Source of the DNA: Gammaproteobacteria bacterium
Lineage (GTDB): Bacteria > Pseudomonadota > Gammaproteobacteria > Eutrophobiales > Eutrophobiaceae
NCBI GenBank assembly: GCA_009843675.1
Contig: VYCZ01000087.1
Location: forward strand, 1,479-8,627
Direction of reading: 5' to 3'
DNA length: 7,149 nucleotides
The notes under the pieces are model-generated. The model was given only the letters and a program-made list of their open reading frames with translations. It was not told where the DNA came from and did no database searches. The position numbers were made by a program, and so were the translations under genes. Below are positions 1 to 4,958 of the stretch, piece by piece (the first letter of the stretch is position 1; the number at the start of each line of letters is the position of its first letter).

Positions 1-1
1 G

Positions 2-70
2 GAGAGGCTGGTGCTTGATACCCAGCATTACTGCGACGTCAACCTGTTGCGGCACCTCCAGGTCAGGTAG
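2..70 (+). CDS. C-terminal tail of an upstream gene (partial, unidentified)
   Basis: This open frame enters the window from the left and ends at TAG 68-70. It encodes about 22 residues, beginning ERLVLDTQHYCDVN and ending in a basic LQVR tail. The other two + frames also close here (TGA at 16-18 and at 72-74). I prefer this frame because its composition is more protein-like and because it stops 26 bases before the next start, as expected for an upstream operon gene. The fragment is too short to assign a family. An ExbB/MotA-type channel gene would make sense near this position given the genes downstream, but nothing in these 22 residues shows that. Confidence 0.45.
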   Translation, partial: ERLVLDTQHYCDVNLLRHLQVR

Positions 71-96
71 ATGAAAGTCGCTGTCAAGGAGCTTTA

Positions 97-1410
97 ATGG
101 ATATTGCGGTCATAGAACTGAACGACTCGGAGGTCACCGTTGTCCAGTCCGGTCATGTCGTGGCGCGCAGCCCCGGTATTGCCGTGATCAAGGAGGACCG
201 CATCGAACTGGGGCAGGCGGCATTGCAGTCCACGCACATGGACCCGAGGAATACGTTCAGCCGGTTCTGGAGCAACCTCAACCAGGACGGCTTCAAACAC
301 AGCACGAAACTGGCAAGGCATAATGCCGACCTTGCCTATGCCCACCTGCTGTCCCTGCATGAAATGGCGGCCGAAGTGGACCACGTGGTGTTCGCGGTGC
401 CCGGCAGTTTTACCACGGTGCAGTTGTCGCTGTTGCTGGGCCTGGCGCAGGCCTCCCCTTTTTCCCCCGGGGGCCTGGTCGACAGCGCGGTAGCGGCCAC
501 CGCGGCGGCCGGCGCCGGCAGCTACAACCACCTGGACATCCACCTGCATCAGACCGTCATCACCTCTCTGGAGGTCTCCGGTTCGGTGGACCGCGTCGCG
601 GTCAAGGTCGTTGACGACGTCGGCCTGCTGGATATCCAGGACAAGTGTGTGAACCACATAGCCGACCTGTTCATCCGGCAATCCCGGTTCGACCCGTTGC
701 ATCATGCGTCAACGGAGCAGGCTTTGTGCAACAGCCTGGCGCAATGCCTGCAGGAACTCCGGGATAAGACAGATACGCAGGTCGAGATCGGGTTCGAGAA
801 CGCCCGTTACCAGGCCCGGGTGAACCGGGAGCGCCTGGTGGAAGCGCTGCGGCCGCTGTACAACCGGATCAGCGCTGCCGCAGACCCCGCCCGGGTCTCC
901 CTCGTGAACGGGCGCCTGGCCGGACTTCCCGTGTTCACCGAACACCTGGCTGCAGCAGGCATCGAAGCCGAGGTCCTGGATGAGCGCGCCGTATTCGCAG
1001 GTTGCATGGGTTATGTATCGGGTCGCAAAACCGGGGAGGAAGAGATTTACTTCGTTACGCAACTCAGGGCCGCAACGGAACCTGCAATCGGTTCCGCTGT
1101 AACAGCAAGCCTGGAACAGAAGCCGGAAGAGGCACCGACCCATGTCCTGGTCGATGCCGAGGCCCATCCGCTCGGACAGACCCCGTTATACCTGTCTGCG
1201 CAGGGCGCGTTATCGGCAGCCGGAGGAGAGGAGTCCCTTTGTTCATTGTCCCTGAACGGTGCGGCCGCAACCCTGTTCCCGGCAGATGCTGAAGCGGTGA
1301 TTTTTATCAACGGCCAAGCCGTAGACGGCAACGCCGGTCTCAGACCTGGCGACGTCATCAGTTTTGCCAATTCGGATCGAGAATTTACCCTGATCAGGGT
1401 ACTGGCATGA
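97..1410 (+). CDS. Degenerate Hsp70/actin-fold protein with C-terminal FHA-like domain
   Basis: This 437-residue protein is probably cytoplasmic; no signal peptide or membrane helix is visible. AAGGAG at 86-91 lies 5 bases before the ATG. Residues 1-310 follow the Hsp70/actin layout: a first strand pair (MDIAVIELNDSEV), then VDHVVFAVPGSFTTVQ (95-108), which matches the DnaK segment around VPAYF, then an Ala-rich stretch (131-140) where DnaK has NEPTAAA. A region like a second phosphate loop comes next (LDIHLHQTVI, 146-155), and the later VSLVNGRLAGLP (267-278) resembles the DnaK VGG adenosine-loop region. The acidic and glycine residues that hold ATP-Mg in Hsp70 (DLGTT, DLGGGT) are missing, so it may be a pseudo-ATPase. 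Residues about 346-437 resemble an FHA fold, ending in FINGQAVDGNAGLRPGDVI, but lack a clear S-x-x-H phosphothreonine pocket. It leads the vWA genes and is probably a cytoplasmic partner or regulator of them. The domain calls come from reading motifs only. Confidence 0.8.
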   Translation: MDIAVIELNDSEVTVVQSGHVVARSPGIAVIKEDRIELGQAALQSTHMDPRNTFSRFWSNLNQDGFKHSTKLARHNADLAYAHLLSLHEMAAEVDHVVFAVPGSFTTVQLSLLLGLAQASPFSPGGLVDSAVAATAAAGAGSYNHLDIHLHQTVITSLEVSGSVDRVAVKVVDDVGLLDIQDKCVNHIADLFIRQSRFDPLHHASTEQALCNSLAQCLQELRDKTDTQVEIGFENARYQARVNRERLVEALRPLYNRISAAADPARVSLVNGRLAGLPVFTEHLAAAGIEAEVLDERAVFAGCMGYVSGRKTGEEEIYFVTQLRAATEPAIGSAVTASLEQKPEEAPTHVLVDAEAHPLGQTPLYLSAQGALSAAGGEESLCSLSLNGAAATLFPADAEAVIFINGQAVDGNAGLRPGDVISFANSDREFTLIRVLA

Positions 1411-1447
1411 CAGGCGCGGCAAGACAGGAACTCCTCCCCGGAGAGAT

Positions 1448-2533
1448 ATGCGGAACAGGAGACTGCTGACCCCTTTCAGCCTGTCGTTCCTGGACATCAT
1501 GTCCTGCGGCTTCGGTTCGGTGGTCCTGCTGTTCCTCATCATCAAGCACAACGTCGATACCTATACCATCATTCCAGTGGACACCCGGGACCAGACGTCT
1601 GAAGTGATGCTGCTGGAGGAGGAGATACTGGAAGGCCGGAAAAACCTGGCGAAGACCCGCAATACCATCTCGGAAATCGATGAGCAACTGGTGGAAGCGC
1701 AAGGTATGGCCCGGCGCATTATGGAGAAGATTCAGGAGACGCGCTCCCTGGCCGAGCAACTGTCGGATACCACCAGCGCCGTGGAACTGGACCGGTTGAA
1801 GCTCAATATCAAGGAACTGGAGGAGCAGAAAAAACAGTTGCAGGAAGAAGTCAGGGATACGGGCGACGATGTGCGGCGCCTGGTGGGCGACGGCAACCGC
1901 GAGTACCTGACCGGTCTGAAACTGGGCGGCAAGCGCATATTGATCCTGCTGGATGTTTCCGGCAGCATGCTGGACGACACTATTGTCAATATCATACGTA
2001 TCCGCAACATGCGGGACGGGATCAAGCGCAACGCGCCGAAATGGGTGCAGACCCTGCGCATGGTGGACTGGCTCACGGCCAGGTTCCCCAGGGACAGCCA
2101 ATACCAGATCTACGTCTTCAATACAAAAACGCGATCGGCGCTGCCCGGACAGGAAGGCAAATGGCTGAATGTCGGCAACAAGGCGGAATTGAATTCGGTT
2201 ATCGAAGCCCTCGGGAACATAGTGCCGGAGGGAGGCACCAACCTGGAAAACGCCTTTACCGCCATCGGCAAACTGCGACCCAGGCCCGATAACGTGTACC
2301 TGATCACGGACGGTCTGCCCACGCGAGGCTCCAGGACCATACGCGGGACCACCATTACCGGTAAACAGCGCCTCAACCTGTTTACCAGGGCGGTAAAGCA
2401 GATGCCCGGCGGCGTGCCCGTTAACGTTATCCTGGCGCCGCTGGAAGGCGACCCGGAAGCGGCGTTCGCCTACTGGCGACTGGCCATGAGCACCGACGGC
2501 TCGTTTCTCATCCCGAGCGAGGACTGGCCATGA
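1448..2533 (+). CDS. Membrane-anchored vWA-domain protein with ExbD-like N-terminus (first paralogue)
   Basis: This is a 361-residue inner-membrane protein. GGAGAG at 1440-1445 precedes the ATG, and the previous gene ends 37 bases upstream. Residues 1-10 are basic, and a single membrane helix spans about 14-33. The helix opens with the motif FSLSFLDIMSCGFG, with Asp16 and Cys20 inside it. An Asp at the helix mouth is the layout of ExbD, TolR and MotB. Residues about 50-145 are charged and heptad-like (many E, K, Q and L), so probably a periplasmic coiled-coil stalk. The vWA domain runs from about 162 to 355. Its metal-ion-dependent adhesion site (MIDAS) is complete: D169-x-S171-x-S173 in DVSGSM, Thr264 in EGGTN, and Asp288 in ITDG. 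The domain should therefore bind a divalent cation and a protein ligand. The stop overlaps the next start by 4 bases (ATGA), which implies translational coupling. The partner and biological role are unknown. Confidence 0.9.
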   Translation: MRNRRLLTPFSLSFLDIMSCGFGSVVLLFLIIKHNVDTYTIIPVDTRDQTSEVMLLEEEILEGRKNLAKTRNTISEIDEQLVEAQGMARRIMEKIQETRSLAEQLSDTTSAVELDRLKLNIKELEEQKKQLQEEVRDTGDDVRRLVGDGNREYLTGLKLGGKRILILLDVSGSMLDDTIVNIIRIRNMRDGIKRNAPKWVQTLRMVDWLTARFPRDSQYQIYVFNTKTRSALPGQEGKWLNVGNKAELNSVIEALGNIVPEGGTNLENAFTAIGKLRPRPDNVYLITDGLPTRGSRTIRGTTITGKQRLNLFTRAVKQMPGGVPVNVILAPLEGDPEAAFAYWRLAMSTDGSFLIPSEDWP

Positions 2534-3522
2534 AGAAGAAACGGCGGGAAAACGAGGCGTTCAGCATCTCGTTCCTGGACGTGATCACCTGCGGATTCGG
2601 CGCCATCATACTGCTGCTGATGATTGCCAAGACCGGGGACAGTCCTATCCTGGAGAGCGCGGTGGAATCGATGCATGGAATCGTGCGGGAACTGCAGGTG
2701 CAGTTGTTTGAAATCCGCGGCGAGGCCAGGATCCTCAACCGCGATCTGGACGCCAAACACGAACAGCGTTCCGAATGGGAACAACGGGTCGCGCGGCTGC
2801 AGGCGGAACTGGCGCAGGAGGAACTGCGCTACAACAGCATACGCGACGACTCTGCCGTCGGCGTCATCATCAAGGGGGAATTTGAACTGGCGCTGCAGCA
2901 ACTGACGGAAGAGATGAAGCGTCTGCTGGCGCAGAAAGACCGGGTGCGGACCGATCTGATAGGCGGCATACCGGTCGACAGCGAGTATGTCATTTTTATC
3001 ATCGATACCTCGGGCAGCATGGTCAACTACCATTGGGAAAATATGATCGACCAGTTGATTACCACCCTCGACGTGTATCCCCGCCTGAAGGGGATACAGA
3101 TCATGAGCGACATGGGCGATTACCTGTTTTCCCGCTACCGGCGCACCTGGATTCCCGATACGGAAGGGCGGCGCAAGGTCATCATCAACACCTTGCGTTC
3201 CTGGCGCGCCTTCAGCAACAGCAGTCCGGTAGAGGGCATCACCCGGGCCATCCGCGCTTTTTATGACCCCGGAAAGAAGATCAGTATCTACGTGTACGGC
3301 GACGAGTTTACCGGTCCGTCAATCAGGGAGGTCCTGGATACGGTAGAGCGCATCAACCCGAAGGACCAGGATGGCAATACCCGGGTACGCATCCATGCAG
3401 TCGGTTTTCCTGTTCCTTCCAGCGCTGTCGAACATTTTCTTTTGACCAACAAGCGTTATGCGTCACTTATGCGCCAACTGACCCACGAGAACGGCGGCGC
3501 CTACGTCGGCCTGAATGAATAA
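2530..3522 (+). CDS. Membrane-anchored vWA-domain protein with ExbD-like N-terminus (second paralogue)
   Basis: This 330-residue protein is coupled to the preceding gene through an ATGA overlap at 2530-2533. The N-terminus is basic (MKKKRREN). A single membrane helix (about 14-34) opens with FSISFLDVITCGFG, almost identical to the preceding protein, with Asp17 and Cys21 at the matching places. A coiled-coil-like region rich in E, Q, R and L covers about 45-142. The vWA domain starts near 152 with YVIFIIDTSGSM, giving MIDAS residues D159, S161 and S163. The usual Thr of the second loop is not obvious; Ser231/Ser232 in SNSSPVEGI may replace it. The third position is probably Asp258 in YVYGDEFTG rather than the common TDG. 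Outside the N-terminal motif the two vWA proteins have diverged strongly, so they probably work as non-equivalent subunits of one assembly. Confidence 0.9.
   Translation: MKKKRRENEAFSISFLDVITCGFGAIILLLMIAKTGDSPILESAVESMHGIVRELQVQLFEIRGEARILNRDLDAKHEQRSEWEQRVARLQAELAQEELRYNSIRDDSAVGVIIKGEFELALQQLTEEMKRLLAQKDRVRTDLIGGIPVDSEYVIFIIDTSGSMVNYHWENMIDQLITTLDVYPRLKGIQIMSDMGDYLFSRYRRTWIPDTEGRRKVIINTLRSWRAFSNSSPVEGITRAIRAFYDPGKKISIYVYGDEFTGPSIREVLDTVERINPKDQDGNTRVRIHAVGFPVPSSAVEHFLLTNKRYASLMRQLTHENGGAYVGLNE
3074..3098. repeat. Perfect 9-bp inverted repeat inside the second vWA gene
   Basis: TGTATCCCC (3074-3082) and GGGGATACA (3090-3098) are exact reverse complements separated by 7 bases. The RNA could fold into a stable hairpin in the middle of the coding region. 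No U-run follows it, so it is not a standard terminator. It may simply reflect codon choice in the segment encoding VYPRLKGIQ. Confidence 0.5.
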
Positions 3523-3526
3523 GGAG
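3521..3526 (+). promoter_or_regulatory. Ribosome binding site that decides the lipoprotein start
   Basis: AAGGAG overlaps the stop codon of the second vWA gene (3520-3522) and lies 9 bases before ATG 3536. It favours that start over the upstream in-frame ATG at 3515, which has no comparable site. The 3536 start also gives a normal short lipoprotein signal peptide. Confidence 0.75.
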
Positions 3527-3535
3527 CGCTGTACT

Positions 3536-4153
3536 ATGACTCACAGACACATTTACCCGGTTTGCCTGTTGTTGATCCTGGCTGCGTGCGAGCAGTCCAT
3601 ATCCCTCAGGGTGGACAGTGAAATACCCACCCCGGTGATTGCCCGGATGCCGGTCACCATGGGCATCCTGTACCGGGATGAATTGCGTAACTACGTCTAC
3701 GAGGAAAATTCAGACGAACGGCCCAACTGGAAAATCGATAGCGGCTCGTCCCATATAGCCTTGTTCGAGCAAATTCTCGGCTCGATGTTCGAACAGACAA
3801 AAGAAGTCGCGGGCACGGATTCCGATGCTACCGTTGATGCGGTGCTGGCCCCCAGCGTCGCGGAGATGCAGTTTGCGCTGCCCGCGGAAACCAAGTCGGA
3901 CTTTTACGAAGCCTGGATCAAGTACGATGTGGAACTCTACAACCGTGACGGCAGTCCCATCGCAAACTGGTCGGTGACCGGCTACGGCAAATCATCCACC
4001 GAATTCATGAAAAGCCGAGACAAGGGACTCAACGCGGCGGTAAACCAGGCCCTGCGGGATGCCGGGGCCAGGTTTGCGCTCGGCTTCTCCCGGGTGGAGG
4101 AGGTCGGCGCCTGGCTGGAACAGGTTGATTCATCCGCAGATGGCGCAGATTAA
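3536..4153 (+). CDS. Lipoprotein of unknown family
   Basis: This is a 205-residue lipoprotein from ATG 3536. The frame is open from ATG 3515, which would add MNKERCT, but AAGGAG at 3521-3526 supports 3536. The signal peptide MTHRHIYPVCLLLILAAC ends in an LAAC lipobox, so Cys18 should be lipidated after cleavage by signal peptidase II. Glu19 at +2 fits outer-membrane sorting by the Lol system, because Asp at +2 is the usual inner-membrane retention signal. The mature part is mixed alpha/beta. It includes an Asp-rich stretch (about 94-102), an IKYDVELYNRDGSPIANW beta segment (128-145), and a helix near 165-182. The layout loosely resembles small periplasm-facing lipoproteins such as YajG, but I do not recognise the family. 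The last residues (SSADGAD) and the stop are written by the CGCAGAT repeat at 4135-4160. It sits directly behind the vWA pair and is probably an outer-membrane contact of that complex. Confidence 0.85.
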   Translation: MTHRHIYPVCLLLILAACEQSISLRVDSEIPTPVIARMPVTMGILYRDELRNYVYEENSDERPNWKIDSGSSHIALFEQILGSMFEQTKEVAGTDSDATVDAVLAPSVAEMQFALPAETKSDFYEAWIKYDVELYNRDGSPIANWSVTGYGKSSTEFMKSRDKGLNAAVNQALRDAGARFALGFSRVEEVGAWLEQVDSSADGAD

Positions 4154-4160
4154 CGCAGAT
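4135..4160. repeat. Triple CGCAGAT repeat spanning a gene end
   Basis: CGCAGAT occurs at 4135-4141, 4144-4150 and 4154-4160, with periods of 9 and 10 bases. The first two copies encode the last codons of the upstream lipoprotein and the stop lies between the second and third. From memory, arrays of this type (CCGCAGAT..CGCAGATTAACGCAGAT) are dispersed in many environmental bacterial genomes, usually between genes. Their mechanism of spread is not something I can name. The copies are directly visible; the dispersed-repeat interpretation is recall. Confidence 0.7.
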
Positions 4161-4176
4161 AAAACATCTATACTTT

Positions 4177-4182
4177 AAGGAG
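4177..4182 (+). promoter_or_regulatory. Strong Shine-Dalgarno without a well-placed start
   Basis: AAGGAG lies 30 bases before ATG 4213, too far for normal initiation there. The in-frame TTG at 4183 abuts it with no spacer, and the in-frame TTG at 4201 is 18 bases away. The only start-like codon at a good distance is TTG 4188, which reads three codons to TGA 4197-4199. That tiny frame could be a mini-leader, or the site could be a remnant of rearrangement. Confidence 0.45.
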
Positions 4183-4212
4183 TTGATTTGCCCTGGTGAG
4201 TTGCGTGCAAGT

Positions 4213-4881
4213 ATGAAAATTCCGGTAGTCGCCATAGCGTTAATCGGCCTGGTACTGTTGGCGGGGTGCAAGAGCACCACGGTGATCGATGAGTACCGGG
4301 AAACTTCCGTCGCATCGATTATCGGTGACGAGTCCATCGTGGTGCTGGGCCGGCGCCACAGTTCCGGCTATGAGACCGAGGACGATTTCATAAGCTGTGT
4401 CGGCAAGTCGCTGAATCAGGGACAGTCCGAGATCAATGTCATCCCGGAGAAGGATTTTGTCGACAGCATGTATCCGTACTTCGAAACCAGCACTGCGCCC
4501 ATGGACGTGAGAAACCTGGGGAAACTGGCGCAGATCCCCGTCATTGCCGACAAGTTCAATGATTTCAACCTGCGCTATTTTGTCTGGATTGACGGCGCTA
4601 CCGAAAGAACGGATTCATCGGGTTCGGTGTCCTGCGCCGTGGGACCGGGCGGCGGCGGTTGTTTCGGTTTTGCCTACTGGAAGGATGAGGCCAATTACGA
4701 GGCCAGCATCTGGGACTTCAAGCAACTGGCCCTGTCCGGCAAAATCAATGCCGAGACCAAGGGCACCTCGTTCATGCCGGCCATAATCATCCCCATCCCG
4801 ATGCTGGCCCGGGTACAGGAAAACGCCTGCAAGTCCCTGGCCAACCAGATCAGGACGTTTTTCTCCGAGCAACCGGGCTGA
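4213..4881 (+). CDS. Lipoprotein of unknown family
   Basis: This is a 222-residue lipoprotein from ATG 4213. The frame is open back to TTG 4183, but only the ATG gives a clean signal peptide, MKIPVVAIALIGLVLLAGC. It has an LAGC lipobox with Cys19 as the lipidated residue. Lys20 at +2 fits outer-membrane sorting. GGTGAG at 4195-4200 is a weak ribosome binding site 12 bases before the ATG. The mature domain has a beta strand SIVVLGRR (41-48), a Cys-containing helix (57-67), and a beta segment NLRYFVWIDG (119-128). A Gly-rich loop, SCAVGPGGGGCFGFAYW (140-156), has Cys141 and Cys150 that could form a disulfide in the periplasm. I do not recognise the family. It is the last + gene before the repeat palindrome. 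It sits 59 bases after the first lipoprotein, so it probably shares its transcript and may belong to the same envelope complex, though less certainly than the first lipoprotein. Confidence 0.8.
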   Translation: MKIPVVAIALIGLVLLAGCKSTTVIDEYRETSVASIIGDESIVVLGRRHSSGYETEDDFISCVGKSLNQGQSEINVIPEKDFVDSMYPYFETSTAPMDVRNLGKLAQIPVIADKFNDFNLRYFVWIDGATERTDSSGSVSCAVGPGGGGCFGFAYWKDEANYEASIWDFKQLALSGKINAETKGTSFMPAIIIPIPMLARVQENACKSLANQIRTFFSEQPG

Positions 4882-4895
4882 TCAACCAGGCCAAT

Positions 4896-4915
4896 CCCGG
4901 GATAATAATCCTGGG
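4896..4915 (+). terminator. Possible hairpin overlapping the repeat palindrome
   Basis: CCCGGGA (4896-4902) pairs with TCCTGGG (4909-4915) through one G-T wobble, with loop TAATAA. It lies just after the last + gene. It shares bases 4912-4915 with the left arm of the larger palindrome, so the two structures exclude each other. No U-tract follows, so alone it would be a weak terminator. Confidence 0.3.
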
Positions 4916-4956
4916 GTCAGAGTAAGAAATTCGTCAGAATTTTTACTCTGACCCCA
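4912..4956. repeat. TGGGGTCAGAGTAA palindromic repeat (REP/MITE-like) between convergent genes
   Basis: The left arm is 4912-4932 and the right arm 4937-4956, with loop GTCA. The outer 14 bases (TGGGGTCAGAGTAA and its complement) match perfectly, and the inner bases continue with a single bulge to about 20 pairs. Each end of the stem is about 25 bases or less from a stop codon: TGA 4879-4881 on + and the minus-strand stop at 4959-4961. The T-rich right arm makes it usable as a bidirectional terminator. From memory, GGGGTCAGAGTA palindromes recur many times in gammaproteobacterial and environmental genomes and flank Y1/REP-associated tyrosine transposase genes. No transposase is present here, so this would be a non-autonomous copy. 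Confidence 0.8.
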
Positions 4957-4958
4957 AG

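Noticed and set aside
94..705. Long minus-strand open frame opposite the Hsp70-like gene
   Set aside because: It mirrors the sense codons, is rich in Gln, His, Arg and Gly without domains, and overlaps a gene with a clear ribosome site and protein-like sequence.
1407..1469. Small frame starting at ATG 1407, overlapping the stop of the Hsp70-like gene by ATGA
   Set aside because: It gives only 20 residues, has no ribosome site of its own and runs into the start of the vWA gene in another frame. Translational coupling is possible but not supported.
1394..2101. Minus-strand open frame of 235 codons opposite the first vWA gene
   Set aside because: It is a shadow of the coiled-coil and vWA coding sequence; the composition (many His, Gln, Leu) is typical of antisense reading and no ribosome site is seen.
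2470..3033. Minus-strand open frame of 187 codons opposite the second vWA gene
   Set aside because: Same reasoning: it opposes a coupled gene with a complete domain architecture.
97..3522. Known defence system such as Zorya, or a MoxR-vWA system
   Set aside because: No ZorA/ZorB OmpA-type domain, helicase, nuclease or AAA+ MoxR gene is present; only the ExbD/MotB-like helix and vWA parts are suggestive.
3515..3535. Upstream ATG 3515 as the start of the first lipoprotein
   Set aside because: ATG 3536 has AAGGAG at a good distance and yields a normal signal peptide; the 3515 start would place this site inside the coding region.
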